Assembly (NCBI RefSeq): GCF_002897035.1
Contig: NZ_BAUX01000021.1
Coordinates: forward strand, 1-64,000
Source of the DNA: Methylopila sp. Yamaguchi
GTDB lineage: Bacteria; Pseudomonadota; Alphaproteobacteria; Rhizobiales; Methylopilaceae
Length of the DNA stretch: 64,000 bases
Direction of reading: 5' to 3'
Part shown: positions 36,448-47,224 of the stretch, one piece after another
Numbering within the stretch: the first letter of the stretch is position 1
Layout: each line of letters starts with the position of its first letter
Translations under genes and position numbers: made by a program
Notes under the pieces: generated by a model
Told to the model about the DNA's origin: nothing
Seen by the model: the letters and a program-made list of their open reading frames with translations, nothing else
Database searches by the model: none

Positions 36448-37731
36448 TCAGATCTGGTCCTTCTGGTCGGTGATGAGCCGCGCGCCGCGCTGGAAGGTCA
36501 TGAAGTCCCACACCCACTTGAACGCGACGGCGATGCGGTGGCGCACGCCGATCAGGAAGAACACGTGGATGACGGACCAGAACAGCCAGGCCGTGATTCC
36601 GGTCAGGTTCATGTAGGGCAGCTTCACCACCGCGGACTTCCGCCCGATGGTCGCGAGATCGCCCTGGTGCTTGTAGCGGAAGGCCGGCGGCGGGACGGCG
36701 TCGCGGGCGCGCGACGCGATCACGTCCGCCACGTAGACGCCCATCTGCTTGGCGGCGGGCGCGACGCCCGGCACCGGGGAGCCGTCCTCGCGGGAGACGG
36801 AGGAGGTGTCGCCGATGACGAAGATCTCGGGGTGGCCCGGGACCGTCAGGTCCTTCTCCACCTGCACGCGGCCGGCCCGGTCGCTCGGCGCGCCGAGCCA
36901 GACGCCGGCGGGCGAGGCGACCACGCCGGCCGCCCAGATCACGGTTGACGCGTCCAGTCGCCCGCCCTCGAGATCGACGCCGCTCGCGTCGCAGTTTGTT
37001 ACCCGCGTGTTAACCCGAACGTCCACGCCCATCTTCTCGAGCGAGGCGTGGGTGTAGGCCGACAGCGTCTCCGGGAACGCTGGCAGCACGCGCGGCCCGG
37101 CCTCGATCAGGATGACGCGGGCGGTGCGCGGGTCGATTCGGCGGAAGTCGGACGGCATCACATGCTTCGCGACCTCGACGATGGCGCCCGCCATCTCCAC
37201 GCCGGTCGGGCCCGCGCCCACGATCGCGAAGGTCAGCAGCTGCTCGCGCTCGGCCGGGTCGTCGGCGAGCTCCGCCCGCTCGAAGGCGATCAGCAGCTTG
37301 CGGCGGATGACGGTGGCGTCCTCGATCCGCTTCAGGCCGGGGGCGAAGGCCGCCCAGTCGTCGCGCCCGAAGTAGGAGTGCGTGGCGCCGGTCGCGAGCA
37401 CGAGCTCGTCGTAAGGCACGGTCACCGTGTCGGCGACGACGCGCTTGTTCTCGACGTCGACGCCGGTGACGTTCGCCAGCAGCACCTTGGCGTTGGCCTG
37501 GTACTTCAGCACGTGCCGGATCGGCCAGGCGATGTCCGCCGGCGAGAGTTCGGCGGTCGCGACCTGGTAGAGCAGCGGCTGGAAGCAGTGGTAGTTGTGC
37601 CGGTCCAGCACCGTCACATCCACGTCCGCCTTGGCGAGGCCGCGCGCGACGGTGAGCCCGGCGAAGCCTGCGCCAACCACGACGACCTTGCGGCGGGCCT
37701 TTGGGGTGTCAGCCAGGGGCGTGTCGGTCAT
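36448..37731 (-). CDS. ndh: NADH dehydrogenase type II
   Basis: A 427-residue flavoprotein transferring electrons from NADH to quinone without pumping protons. The FAD site is VVVVGAGFAGLTVARGLA, the NADH site AIVGAGPTGVEMAGAIVEVA, and PEIFVIGDTSSVSRED is the second FAD motif. The C-terminal GITAWLFWSVIHVFFLIGV anchors it to the membrane. The ATG at 37731 starts the protein just before the FAD motif; the frame is open upstream without similarity. It is divergent from ybbN. Confidence 0.92.
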   Translation of the reverse strand: MTDTPLADTPKARRKVVVVGAGFAGLTVARGLAKADVDVTVLDRHNYHCFQPLLYQVATAELSPADIAWPIRHVLKYQANAKVLLANVTGVDVENKRVVADTVTVPYDELVLATGATHSYFGRDDWAAFAPGLKRIEDATVIRRKLLIAFERAELADDPAEREQLLTFAIVGAGPTGVEMAGAIVEVAKHVMPSDFRRIDPRTARVILIEAGPRVLPAFPETLSAYTHASLEKMGVDVRVNTRVTNCDASGVDLEGGRLDASTVIWAAGVVASPAGVWLGAPSDRAGRVQVEKDLTVPGHPEIFVIGDTSSVSREDGSPVPGVAPAAKQMGVYVADVIASRARDAVPPPAFRYKHQGDLATIGRKSAVVKLPYMNLTGITAWLFWSVIHVFFLIGVRHRIAVAFKWVWDFMTFQRGARLITDQKDQI

Positions 37732-37934
37732 CGGCGGCGGTGTCCTTTGCGGATCGTGTGGGTCTTGGGTCCACAATGCCTCGGAACGGGGGGCGGTTGT
37801 CCACCCCGGGCTCCGCGACCATCTGCCCTGCGGGCCGGCGCGGCCCATTTGCATTCGCGCTCCGGTTCCCCCATCTGTCACGCCAACGAAAGCTGCGGAT
37901 CACTGCGTCCGCCGTCCTCATCAGGAGACCGCGC
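37732..37934. promoter_or_regulatory. Divergent promoter region ndh / ybbN
   Basis: A 203-base gap between divergent starts. No clear consensus element is seen. AGGAGA at 37923-37928 is the ybbN ribosome site. Confidence 0.35.
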
Positions 37935-38849
37935 ATGACGCTCGCCGATGGCGCCACGCCCCCCGTCGGAGCCGCCGACGGCCTCATCGTCGAGACCACG
38001 ACCCGGACCTTCATGGCCGACGTGGTCCAGGCGTCCCAGACCGTCCCGGTTCTCGTCGACTTCTGGGCGCCCTGGTGCGGCCCCTGCAAGCAGCTCACCC
38101 CCGTGCTCGAGAAGGTGGTCAAGGCGGCGGGCGGCAAGGTCAAGCTCGCCAAGATGAACATCGACCAATACCCGGAGATCGCGGGCCAGCTCGGCGTGCA
38201 GTCGATTCCGGCGGTGTTCGCCTTCACCCGCGGCCAGCCGGTCGACGGCTTCATGGGCGCGCTGCCGGAGGCGCAGGTGCAGGCGTTCGTGGAACGGCTG
38301 CTGGGCGAGCCGGTCGGCGGCGGCGGGATCGCCGAGGCGCTTGCGGAGGCCGAGGCGACGCTGGCGGAGGGCGACGCAGTAACCGCCGCCGCGATCTTCG
38401 CCGACATTCTCGCGGAGGAGCCGGAGGAGGTCGCGGCGATCGGGGGCCTCGCCCGCGCGCTCATCGCCCAGGGCGACCTCGCCGCGGCGAAGGCGACGCT
38501 CGACGCCGCCCCCGAGGCGAAGGCCGGCGACCCGGCGCTTGCGGCCGCGCGGGCGCAGATCGAACTCGCCGAGAAGGCTGCGGCCGTCGGCGATCTCGCC
38601 CCGCTCGAGGCCAAGGTCGCGGCGGATCCGGCCGACCATCAGGCGCGCTTCGATCTCGCCGTCGGGCTTGCGGCCGCGGGTCTGCGGAAAGAGGCGGTCG
38701 GCCACCTGCTCGAGATCGTCAAGCGCGACCGCGCGTGGAACGACGACGGCGCCCGCAAGGAGCTCGTGACCCTGTTCGAGGCCTGGGGGCCGAAGGACGA
38801 GCACACGATCGCGGGCCGGAAGCGCCTGTCCTCGTTGCTGTTCTCGTGA
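37935..38849 (+). CDS. ybbN: Thioredoxin-TPR co-chaperone YbbN (CnoX)
   Basis: A 304-residue protein. The thioredoxin domain contains VLVDFWAPWCGPCKQLTP with the CGPC motif, followed from about residue 145 by TPR-like helical repeats (EALAEAEATLAEGDAVTAAA, ALIAQGDLAAAKATL). The family hands oxidation-damaged proteins to GroEL/DnaK. In E. coli YbbN lacks the active CxxC, but alphaproteobacterial members keep it, as here, so it may be redox-active. The next genes on this strand are a Lon-domain protein and Trm112. Confidence 0.9.
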   Translation: MTLADGATPPVGAADGLIVETTTRTFMADVVQASQTVPVLVDFWAPWCGPCKQLTPVLEKVVKAAGGKVKLAKMNIDQYPEIAGQLGVQSIPAVFAFTRGQPVDGFMGALPEAQVQAFVERLLGEPVGGGGIAEALAEAEATLAEGDAVTAAAIFADILAEEPEEVAAIGGLARALIAQGDLAAAKATLDAAPEAKAGDPALAAARAQIELAEKAAAVGDLAPLEAKVAADPADHQARFDLAVGLAAAGLRKEAVGHLLEIVKRDRAWNDDGARKELVTLFEAWGPKDEHTIAGRKRLSSLLFS

Positions 38850-38861
38850 GAGGGTGGCGGG

Positions 38862-39533
38862 ATGGCCTCCAACATCGTCTACCATAAGCTCGACGAGCTT
38901 CCGGCCGTCCTCCCTCTGTTTCCGCTGCGCGCCGCCCTGCTGCTGCCGCGGGGCGAGTTGCCCCTCAACATCTTCGAGCCGCGCTATCTCGCGATGATCG
39001 AGGACTCGATCCGGTCCCACCGCCTGATCGGGCTGATCCAGCCGACGCCGGAGGCCTCCGACGACGAGGAGCGGCCGGCCCTTGTCCGCGTCGGCTGCGC
39101 CGGCCGCCTGACGGCCTTCGCGGAGACAGGCGACGGCCGTTATCTCGTCACCCTGACGGGCGTCGCGCGGTTCGCGCTTGTCGAGGAGCTGACCGCCGCG
39201 ACGCCCTACAGGCAGGCGCGCGTGACGTTCGACGAGTTCGCTCTCGATCTCGCGCCCGGCGAAGGCCAGGAGGATGTCGACCGCGAGGCTCTGCTCAAGA
39301 CGCTCAAGGATTATCTCGCCGCCAACGAGCTCGAGGCCGACTGGGACGGCATCCGTCGTGCGCCCAACGAGGCGCTCGTCAACGCGCTCGCCATGATGAG
39401 CCCCTTCGGCGCCCGCGAGAAGCAGGCGCTGCTCGAAGCTCCGGATCTCAAGTCGCGCGCTGAGATCCTGGTCGCCGTCACGGAGATGGAGCTGGCCAAA
39501 GCGCGCGGCGATGCGAGTTCATCACTGCAATGA
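38862..39533 (+). CDS. LON substrate-binding-domain protein
   Basis: A 223-residue protein comprising only the N-terminal (substrate recognition) domain of Lon: [34 protein letters not shown] is the conserved opening and [21 protein letters not shown] the core. There is no ATPase or protease domain. It begins 12 bases after ybbN and overlaps trm112 by four bases (ATGA), indicating one operon devoted to protein quality. Confidence 0.88.
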   Translation: MASNIVYHKLDELPAVLPLFPLRAALLLPRGELPLNIFEPRYLAMIEDSIRSHRLIGLIQPTPEASDDEERPALVRVGCAGRLTAFAETGDGRYLVTLTGVARFALVEELTAATPYRQARVTFDEFALDLAPGEGQEDVDREALLKTLKDYLAANELEADWDGIRRAPNEALVNALAMMSPFGAREKQALLEAPDLKSRAEILVAVTEMELAKARGDASSSLQ

Positions 39534-39736
39534 CCGACGCGACCGACCTTCCGCCCCGCGCCAGCGGCGTCGATCCGAAGCTGCTCGAGATCCTGGTGTG
39601 CCCGCTCACCAAGGCGACGCTGACCTATGACGCGGCGCGCCAGGAGCTGATCTCGAAGCCCGCCAAGCTCGCTTATCCCATCCGCGACGGCATTCCGATC
39701 ATGCTGCCGGACGAGGCTCGCCCGCTCGAGGATTGA
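39530..39736 (+). CDS. Trm112-family protein
   Basis: A 68-residue protein with [19 protein letters not shown] and [16 protein letters not shown], the hallmarks of bacterial Trm112-like proteins. The eukaryotic relative activates methyltransferases; bacterial partners are less clear. It is convergent with the ubiH-like gene, 9 bases away. Confidence 0.9.
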   Translation: MTDATDLPPRASGVDPKLLEILVCPLTKATLTYDAARQELISKPAKLAYPIRDGIPIMLPDEARPLED

Positions 39737-39745
39737 GACCGGCGT

Positions 39746-40927
39746 TCAGCCGCCGGCCGCGATCTCGACGATCTTCCGTTTGAGCGCCGGCGTCCGGTCA
39801 ACGAGCCCCATGCCGACGTCGCGCGCAAGGCGGGCGGCGTCAGAGCGGAACAGCCGATAGAGCCCATCGGTCGCCGCGGCGAGCGCGGCGACGTCAAACC
39901 GTCGCGCGCGCTCGTAGCGGTCGAGCGTCTGGGGGGCTCCCCAGTCCTCGCCCGCGCGGGCGGCCTCCGCCACGACGCTCGCGAGCGCCATGACGTCGCG
40001 CAGCCCGACGTTCAGGCCCTGACCGGCGAGCGGATGCACCACATGGCCGGCGTCGGCGACAAGCGCGACCCGGTCTCCCACGAAGCTCCGGGCCAGCAGC
40101 AGCCGCAGCGGGAAGGACCCGCGGCGCCCCGCCAGCGTGATCGCGCCGAACGCGGGCCCGGCGCGGCGTTCGACTTCGGCCAGGAACGCGGCGTCGTCGG
40201 ATGCCATCACGGCCTCGGCGGCCGCGCGCCGCTCGCTCCACACCAGCGCGGACCTGTTCCCGGCCAGCGGCAGCATCGCGAAGGGGCCGCCCGGCAGGAA
40301 GTGCTGGGTCGCGATGCCGTCGTGCGGCCGCTCGTGGGCGAGGGTCGCGGTCAACGCGATCTGGTCGTAGGCCATCACGTGGGCCGCGATTGTCGCGCGC
40401 TCCCTCACGCTCGACCGCGCGCCATCGGCGGCGACCAGAAGGCGCGCTGTCGTCTCTCCGCCCGAAGCGAGCGAAAGCGCAAGGCCCCCGCTCGCGGACC
40501 GATGCCCGACGACGCCGTCGGCGGCCAGACCGACGCCCAGGGCTTCGGCCTGCGCGCGCAGGGCCGCTCGCAGATCCGCGTCGAACGCCATGTGGGCGAA
40601 AGGCTCGCCCGCAATCTTCGCTCCAAGCTCGAGAAAGATCGGGCGGAGGACGTCGTCGAGCCGGCTGTCGGTGATCCGGAGCCCGGAGACCGGGGAGGCC
40701 GCCTCCGGCCAGCCGCCGAGATCGCTGAGAAAGCGCCTGACGTCGGCCGCAAGCATGGAGGCGCGGCCGTCGTCTCGCGGCTCGCGTCCGAGCGCTGGAT
40801 CGAACGCCGTGATCCTGAGGCCGGGGCCCAGCGCCCGCTTCAGCGCCACGGCGAGAGCGAGGCCCGCGGCGCCGGCGCCGGCGACGGCGACGTCGAGGGG
40901 AGCGGAGGACGTGGCGGGAGCGGTCAT
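39746..40927 (-). CDS. UbiH/UbiF-family FAD-dependent hydroxylase
   Basis: A 393-residue flavin monooxygenase of ubiquinone biosynthesis. LDVAVAGAGAAGLALAVALK binds FAD at the N-terminus, LLVAADGARSSVRE is the middle motif, and GDRVALVADAGHVVHPLAGQGLNVGLRDV is the C-terminal FAD signature. UbiH, UbiF and VisC cannot be told apart by eye. The ATG at 40927 is the first before the FAD motif; 20 bases upstream lies a small secreted-type gene on the same strand. Confidence 0.88.
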   Translation of the reverse strand: MTAPATSSAPLDVAVAGAGAAGLALAVALKRALGPGLRITAFDPALGREPRDDGRASMLAADVRRFLSDLGGWPEAASPVSGLRITDSRLDDVLRPIFLELGAKIAGEPFAHMAFDADLRAALRAQAEALGVGLAADGVVGHRSASGGLALSLASGGETTARLLVAADGARSSVRERATIAAHVMAYDQIALTATLAHERPHDGIATQHFLPGGPFAMLPLAGNRSALVWSERRAAAEAVMASDDAAFLAEVERRAGPAFGAITLAGRRGSFPLRLLLARSFVGDRVALVADAGHVVHPLAGQGLNVGLRDVMALASVVAEAARAGEDWGAPQTLDRYERARRFDVAALAAATDGLYRLFRSDAARLARDVGMGLVDRTPALKRKIVEIAAGG

Positions 40928-40947
40928 GAGGCGCGTGATAGCACGGC

Positions 40948-41130
40948 CTAGCGCGGCCGGCATTTCCAGGATTTCACCGTCCACTTGGGATGGCGGTCGG
41001 TCCAGTCGACGACGACCGGCTGGGCGCTGACGATGCAGCCCATCGCCGGACCTTCGAACTCGACCCGCTCCTCGTGGCACGCGCTCGGATCGGTCGCGCG
41101 GCAGACGGTCATCAGGATGGCGAACAGCAT
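40948..41130 (-). CDS. Small 60-residue cysteine-containing protein
   Basis: A 60-residue product beginning MLFAILMTVCRATDPSACHE and ending in WTDRHPKWTVKSWKCRPR. The hydrophobic start and four cysteines suggest an exported or membrane-attached protein, and the HPKWTV-W-C ending is typical of a small alphaproteobacterial family without known function. It lies just upstream of ubiH on the same strand and divergent from tesB. Confidence 0.65.
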   Translation of the reverse strand: MLFAILMTVCRATDPSACHEERVEFEGPAMGCIVSAQPVVVDWTDRHPKWTVKSWKCRPR

Positions 41131-41265
41131 CGGCTGGTCCTCCGCGCGTCGGCCGGCGCGCTCGCTTTCGCTCGCGCCGAGGCTCCGTTCGGATCGACCG
41201 GGCCGCGCCTTGACGCCGGACGCGCTGCGTCCATGCTCGCACAACGCACGAGTCAGGGAATCCGC

Positions 41266-42129
41266 ATGTCCGCCGTCGCCGATCTGTTGAAGATTCTCGA
41301 CCTCGAGCCGCTGGAGAAGAACCTGTTTCGGGGCCTGAGCCCGCAGACCGGCTGGCAACGGGTGTTCGGCGGCCAGGTCGTGGGCCAGGCGCTGGTGGCG
41401 GCGACCCGCACCGTCGACGGCCGCCCGCCCCACTCGCTCCACGGCTACTTCATGCGCCCGGGCGATCCCAAGACGCCGATCATCTACGAGGTCGACCCGA
41501 TCCGCGACGGCCGCAGCTTCGTCACCCGTCGCGTCGTCGCGATCCAGCACGGCGAGGCCATCTTCTCGATGTCGGCCTCCTATCATCTCGACGAGGAGGG
41601 CTACGAGCATCAGCTCGACATGCCTGAGGTTCCACGGCCCGAAGACCTGCCCGACGAGCGCACGCTCAAGGAGCAGCTGATGCCGACCATGCCGGAGGCG
41701 ATCCGCAATTACTTCGAGCGCGAGCGGCCGATCGAGCTCCGGCACGTGGACCCCATGCGTTATCTGGACGGTAAGCCGCGGCCGCCGCACCAGAGCGTGT
41801 GGATCCGGACCACCGCCGCGCTGCCCGAGGATCCCGCGATCCACCAGTGCGTGCTCGCCTACGCTTCCGACATGACGCTGCTGGACACCGCGCTTGTGGC
41901 TCACGGCAGTTCGGTGTTCTCGGGCGAGATCCAGGCCGCAAGCCTGGATCACGCGCTCTGGTTCCACCGGCCGTTCCGGGCGGACCAGTGGCTGCTTTAC
42001 ACTCAGGACAGTCCCTTCGCCGGCGGCGCCCGGGGGTTCACGCGCGGGCGGATCTACACGGAATCCGGCCAACTCGTGGCCTCGGTCGCGCAGGAAGGTT
42101 TGATCCGCCGGCGCCGCCCTGGCGCATAA
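41266..42129 (+). CDS. tesB: Acyl-CoA thioesterase II
   Basis: A 287-residue double-hotdog thioesterase that hydrolyses acyl-CoA. FRGLSPQTGWQRVFGGQVVGQALVAA is the family opening; the catalytic Asp/Thr/Gln triad is visible in SLDHALWFHRPF, YASDMTLLDT and VASVAQEGLIR. Start at ATG 41266 within a good context (AGGGAA upstream). An intrinsic terminator follows 45 bases after the stop. Confidence 0.93.
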   Translation: MSAVADLLKILDLEPLEKNLFRGLSPQTGWQRVFGGQVVGQALVAATRTVDGRPPHSLHGYFMRPGDPKTPIIYEVDPIRDGRSFVTRRVVAIQHGEAIFSMSASYHLDEEGYEHQLDMPEVPRPEDLPDERTLKEQLMPTMPEAIRNYFERERPIELRHVDPMRYLDGKPRPPHQSVWIRTTAALPEDPAIHQCVLAYASDMTLLDTALVAHGSSVFSGEIQAASLDHALWFHRPFRADQWLLYTQDSPFAGGARGFTRGRIYTESGQLVASVAQEGLIRRRRPGA

Positions 42130-42173
42130 ACCGGCGACGGTATTGCTCACTTCCTAAGCGTCGCCATGCGGAC

Positions 42174-42206
42174 GCCTAATTTGACGGCCGCATAATTAGG
42201 CTTTTT
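42174..42206 (+). terminator. Intrinsic terminator after tesB
   Basis: Stem GCCTAATT (42174-42181) / AATTAGGC (42194-42201), 12-base loop, then TTTTT. Confidence 0.75.
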
Positions 42207-42241
42207 GCATATAAATCATGCAACTTGCCCGTAGAGCGTGA

Positions 42242-42784
<543 letters not shown>

Positions 42785-42836
42785 CGAGCCGCGGTCGACG
42801 CCCCAACCCTATCCGACGTCTTCGGGAGTTCACTCG

Positions 42837-44285
42837 ATGAAACTGAGTTCCGTGCTCCGCTGGGGAGCCCCGGCTTTGACGGCCGGCCTGATGCTCGCGA
42901 CCGCGGCCTACGCGCAGGACGCGGCCGCGCCCGCGGCCGCCGCCGCTCCGGCCGCCCCCGTGCCCAACAAGGGCGACACCACTTGGATGCTGCTGTCCAC
43001 CATCCTCGTGCTGCTGATGACCGTTCCCGGCCTCGCGCTGTTCTACGGCGGCCTCGTCCGCACCAAGAACATGCTGTCGGTGCTCATGCAGGTGATGGCG
43101 ATCTCCTGCCTCGTGATGATCATCTGGGTCGTCTACGGCTACTCGCTCGCCTTCACCGACGGCGGCTCGCTCAACCCCTTCGTCGGCGGCTTCTCGAAGG
43201 CCTTCCTTGCGGGCGTCGACGTCACCACCGTGGTCGAGAGCTTCTCGCGCGGCGTCGTGATCCCCGAGCTGGTGTTCGTCTGCTTCCAGATGACCTTCGC
43301 CGCGATCACGCCGGCCCTGATCGTCGGCGCCTTCGCCGAGCGCATCAAGTTCTCGGCGCTGCTGCTGTTCACGGTCCTCTGGGTCACGTTCATCTACTTC
43401 CCGATGGCCCACATGGTGTGGTTCTGGGGCGGTCCGGAGTTCGCCGCGACTCATCCGGCTGAAGAGACCGTCGCTACCGCGGGTCTGATCTGGAGCTTCG
43501 GCGCGATCGACTTCGCCGGCGGCACCGTCGTGCACATCAACGCCGGCATCACCGCCCTCGTCGGCGCGCTCGTCCTCGGCAAGCGCATCGGCTACGGCAA
43601 GGAGCTGATGGCGCCCCACTCCCTCACCCTCACCCTGGTCGGCGCCGGCCTGCTGTGGGTCGGCTGGTTCGGCTTCAACGCCGGCTCCAACCTCGAGGCC
43701 AACGGCTACGCCGCTCTCGCCATGATCAACACCTTCCTCGCGACCGCCGCAGCGGCTCTCGCCTGGATGTTCGTGGAGTGGATGGCCAAGGGTCACCCGA
43801 GCATGCTCGGTCTGGCCTCCGGCGCCGTCGCCGGCCTCGTCGCGGTCACCCCGGCCGCCGGTTTCGCCGGCCCGATGGGCTCGATCGTCCTCGGCCTCGG
43901 CGCCGGCGTGGTCTGCTTCATCGCCTGCACCAGCGTGAAGAACGCCCTCGGCTACGACGACTCGCTGGACGTCTTCGGCGTCCATTGCGTCGGCGGCATC
44001 CTGGGCGCCATCGCCACCGGCATCCTGGTCAACCCGGCCCTCGGCGGCGCGGGCGTGGTGGATTACACGCTCGACAACGGCGCCGGCACCGCGGGCGCCT
44101 ACGACCTGGCCACGCAGGTGATCGCCCAGCTCAAGGGCGTCGGCGTCACGATCCTGTGGTCGGGCATCGGCTCGTTCATCATCTACAAGATCGTCGACGT
44201 GGTCATCGGTCTCCGCGTGACCGAGGACAAGGAGCGCGAAGGCCTCGACGTCACCGAGCACGGCGAGCGCGCCTACAACCTCTGA
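42837..44285 (+). CDS. amtB: Ammonium transporter AmtB
   Basis: A 482-residue Amt/Mep/Rh channel. A cleavable signal (to about residue 22, LMLATAAYAQ) precedes eleven membrane segments; the twin pore histidines lie in GTVVHINAGITALVGALVLG and FGVHCVGGILGAIATGILV. The C-terminal RVTEDKEREGLDVTEHGERAYNL is the GlnK-regulated tail. Forms a trimer in the inner membrane. Confidence 0.96.
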   Translation: MKLSSVLRWGAPALTAGLMLATAAYAQDAAAPAAAAAPAAPVPNKGDTTWMLLSTILVLLMTVPGLALFYGGLVRTKNMLSVLMQVMAISCLVMIIWVVYGYSLAFTDGGSLNPFVGGFSKAFLAGVDVTTVVESFSRGVVIPELVFVCFQMTFAAITPALIVGAFAERIKFSALLLFTVLWVTFIYFPMAHMVWFWGGPEFAATHPAEETVATAGLIWSFGAIDFAGGTVVHINAGITALVGALVLGKRIGYGKELMAPHSLTLTLVGAGLLWVGWFGFNAGSNLEANGYAALAMINTFLATAAAALAWMFVEWMAKGHPSMLGLASGAVAGLVAVTPAAGFAGPMGSIVLGLGAGVVCFIACTSVKNALGYDDSLDVFGVHCVGGILGAIATGILVNPALGGAGVVDYTLDNGAGTAGAYDLATQVIAQLKGVGVTILWSGIGSFIIYKIVDVVIGLRVTEDKEREGLDVTEHGERAYNL

Positions 44286-44327
44286 GATCTCCGGCCGCGG
44301 TCGTGCGGCCGTCGATCCCAAACCTCG

Positions 44328-44355
44328 AAAGGCCCCGGCGCAAGCCGGGGCCTTT
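44328..44355 (+). terminator. Intrinsic terminator after amtB
   Basis: AAAGGCCCCGGC / GCCGGGGCCTTT, a 12-bp stem with a GCAA loop followed by one extra T. It lies about 43 bases after the amtB stop and carries the same GGCCCCGG core as the hairpin at 36241-36282. Confidence 0.85.
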
Positions 44356-44472
44356 TGCGTTCGTGGAGCGCCGCATCAGCGCGCGGAGAGAGGTGTCTTG
44401 GCGCCGTCTGAGGCCGCGGGGTAAGGCCCTCTTAACCGTCTCGGGCTAAGACTCTGAGAAACGATCGACCAC

Positions 44473-47217
44473 ATGTCGGTCAAGCGTTCAGAAGGGTCGC
44501 GTCGTTCATGCAGGTGCGTTGCAAGGACGAAATCGCGGGTGGCGAAGCCGTCCGCAGGGGCATGTCGCGTCGGAAGTCCGGCCGCGCGGCCGAGGCGTCC
44601 TGAGGTGCGGGCCGTCCGCTCCCGCTCGCGCGGCTTCCAGTCGGTCGCTCTGCTGCCGGACAGCCTGCGCGACACGCTGCTGAAGCGGGCGACGGAGCTC
44701 GGCGGGCTGGCCCTGGTCGCGCTCGGCGCGCTCGCCGCCGTCGCCCTCGCGACCTGGTCGGTGCAGGACCCGAGCTTCAGCCACGCCACCAACGGTCCGG
44801 TCCACAACGCGCTTGGCCCGCTCGGGGCGGTGGTCGCCGACCTTCTGACGCAGACCTTCGGCCTCGCCGCCGCAGTCTTTGTGCTCCCCGTCGCCATCTG
44901 GGGCTGGCGTCTGCTGACCCACCGCGCGGTCGAGCGCGAGAAGATCAAGCTTCTTGCCTGGCCGCTCGCCGCGACGCTGATCGCGGGAGGCGCCGGGCTG
45001 CTGCCGGCGACGCCGTCCTGGCCTCTGCCGACCGGCCTCGGCGGCGTGCTCGGCGATCTCGTCCTCATGACCGCGGACGCCCTGGGGATCGCCAGCGGCG
45101 CCATCCGCGCCGGCGTAGCTGCGGCGCTCGCCGGCGGCGGCGCGGTGGCCTTCGCGCTCGCGATCGGGGCCACGCCGACGTTCCGCCGCGCCGAGGCCGA
45201 CGAGCCGGCCCGCGCCGCGCCGCCGCTGTCGGCCGCCCGCGCCGAGCCGCGCATGACGGCCGAGCGCACGTCGGCCGCGCCGGAGGCCGAAGCCGATCCT
45301 TACGAGGACGACGACGACCGCCGCCTGATCTCGCTCGGCCTGCTCACCCACTGGGCGCTGTCGGCGAAGGCCGCCGCCGGGCGCGCCTTCTCCCGCCGGG
45401 GCGGAGAGCGCGACGACGACCGCGCGCTGTCCCGCATCCTCGAGCGCGCCTCCCGCGACGACGAGGACCTCGGCGCTCCGCTGCGGCGCGAGCCCGGCTT
45501 CGGCGTGGGCGAAGAGCGTCGCGAGCCGCCGCTGCGCCGCGAGACCCCCTCCGTTCTGGGCGGCGCCCCGCTGCAGCTTGCGGCTGGAGATCGGCCGATA
45601 GGCCGGGTCGCCGCGCCCCCGGCCGCGCCCAAGCCTGGCCGCCGTCTGGCGCGCGAGGCGCAGCCCTCGCTGCTCGACCGCGACGGCTACGAGCTGCCGC
45701 CGCTCTCGCTGCTGGCCGAGCCCAAGCGCACGATCGCTCCCCAGGTCAGCCACGAGGCGCTGGAGCAGAACGCGCGCATGCTGGAGGCGGTGCTGCAGGA
45801 CTACGGCGTCCGCGGCGCCATCATCAACGTCAAGCCCGGCCCCGTGGTGACGCTCTATGAGCTGGAGCCCGCGCCCGGCGTGAAGTCGAGCCGCGTCATC
45901 AGCCTCGCCGAGGACATCGCCCGCTCCATGAGCGCGGTCGCGGCCCGCGTCGCCGTCATTCCCGGCCGCAACGCCATCGGCATCGAGTTGCCGAACGCGC
46001 GCCGCGAGACCGTCTACCTGCGCGAACTGCTGGCCTCCGCCGACTTTGAGAAGGCCAAGATGCGGTTGCCGCTCTGCCTCGGCAAGACGATCGGCGGCGA
46101 GCCGGTGATCGCCGAGCTCGCGCGCATGCCGCACCTGCTGATCGCCGGCACCACCGGCTCCGGCAAGTCCGTCGCGATCAACACCATGATCCTGTCGCTG
46201 CTCTACCGGCTGAAGCCGGAGGAGTGCCGCCTGATCATGATCGACCCCAAGATGCTGGAGCTCTCGATCTACGACGGCATTCCGCACCTTCTGACGCCCG
46301 TCGTCACCGACCCGAAGAAGGCGGTGGTCGCGCTGAAATGGGCGGTCCGGGAGATGGAGGACCGCTACCGCAAGATGTCGAAGCTCGGCGTCCGCAACAT
46401 CGACGGCTTCAACGCCCGCGTGGCGCAGGCGGTCGAGAAGGGCGAGGCGATCACCCGCACGGTGCAGACCGGCTTCGACAAGGAGACCGGCGAGGCGGTC
46501 TACGAGCAGGAGATCATGGAGCTCGGCAAGCTCCCCTACATCGTCGTCATCGTCGACGAGATGGCGGACCTGATGATGGTCGCCGGCAAGGAGATCGAGG
46601 GCGCGATCCAGCGTCTGGCGCAGATGGCGCGCGCGGCCGGCATCCACATCGTGATGGCGACGCAGCGTCCTTCGGTCGACGTCATCACCGGCACGATTAA
46701 GGCGAACTTCCCGACCCGGATCTCCTTCCAGGTCACGTCCAAGATCGACAGCCGCACGATCCTCGGCGAGATGGGCGCGGAGCAGCTGCTCGGCCAGGGC
46801 GACATGCTGCACATGGCCGGCGGCGGCCGCATCTCCCGCGTCCACGGACCGTTCTGCTCCGACGAGGAGGTCGAGGACATCGTGGCGCATCTGAAGGCGC
46901 AGGGGCAGCCCGACTACCTCGACGCCGTCATCACCGAGGACGACGAGGCGGGCGAGGCCGGCGACGACGGCGCGGTGTTCGACAAGGGCGGCTTCGGGGA
47001 CGAGGGCGCGGACGTCTACGACCAGGCGGTCGCGGTGGTGCTGCGCGACAAGAAGTGCTCGACCTCGTACATCCAGCGCCGCCTGCAGATCGGCTACAAC
47101 CGCGCGGCCTCGCTGGTCGAGCGGATGGAGAAGGAAGGCGTCGTGGGCCCGGCGAACCACGCCGGCAAGCGCGAGATCCTGCTCGAGGGCGCCGACCGCG
47201 ACGACGACGCGGCCTGA
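44473..47217 (+). CDS. ftsK: DNA translocase FtsK
   Basis: A 914-residue cell-division and chromosome-segregation motor. The N-terminal third has membrane helices ([34 protein letters not shown] and others), followed by a low-complexity linker rich in Arg, Ala and Glu. The motor has Walker [16 protein letters not shown] and Walker [21 protein letters not shown]; the C-terminal gamma winged helix ([25 protein letters not shown]) reads KOPS-type sites. Start ATG 44473; the first ~60 residues are Arg-rich and a shorter start is possible. Order amtB-ftsK-lolA-xth is conserved in this group. Confidence 0.95.
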   Translation: MSVKRSEGSRRSCRCVARTKSRVAKPSAGACRVGSPAARPRRPEVRAVRSRSRGFQSVALLPDSLRDTLLKRATELGGLALVALGALAAVALATWSVQDPSFSHATNGPVHNALGPLGAVVADLLTQTFGLAAAVFVLPVAIWGWRLLTHRAVEREKIKLLAWPLAATLIAGGAGLLPATPSWPLPTGLGGVLGDLVLMTADALGIASGAIRAGVAAALAGGGAVAFALAIGATPTFRRAEADEPARAAPPLSAARAEPRMTAERTSAAPEAEADPYEDDDDRRLISLGLLTHWALSAKAAAGRAFSRRGGERDDDRALSRILERASRDDEDLGAPLRREPGFGVGEERREPPLRRETPSVLGGAPLQLAAGDRPIGRVAAPPAAPKPGRRLAREAQPSLLDRDGYELPPLSLLAEPKRTIAPQVSHEALEQNARMLEAVLQDYGVRGAIINVKPGPVVTLYELEPAPGVKSSRVISLAEDIARSMSAVAARVAVIPGRNAIGIELPNARRETVYLRELLASADFEKAKMRLPLCLGKTIGGEPVIAELARMPHLLIAGTTGSGKSVAINTMILSLLYRLKPEECRLIMIDPKMLELSIYDGIPHLLTPVVTDPKKAVVALKWAVREMEDRYRKMSKLGVRNIDGFNARVAQAVEKGEAITRTVQTGFDKETGEAVYEQEIMELGKLPYIVVIVDEMADLMMVAGKEIEGAIQRLAQMARAAGIHIVMATQRPSVDVITGTIKANFPTRISFQVTSKIDSRTILGEMGAEQLLGQGDMLHMAGGGRISRVHGPFCSDEEVEDIVAHLKAQGQPDYLDAVITEDDEAGEAGDDGAVFDKGGFGDEGADVYDQAVAVVLRDKKCSTSYIQRRLQIGYNRAASLVERMEKEGVVGPANHAGKREILLEGADRDDDAA

Positions 47218-47224
47218 CGGGCGG

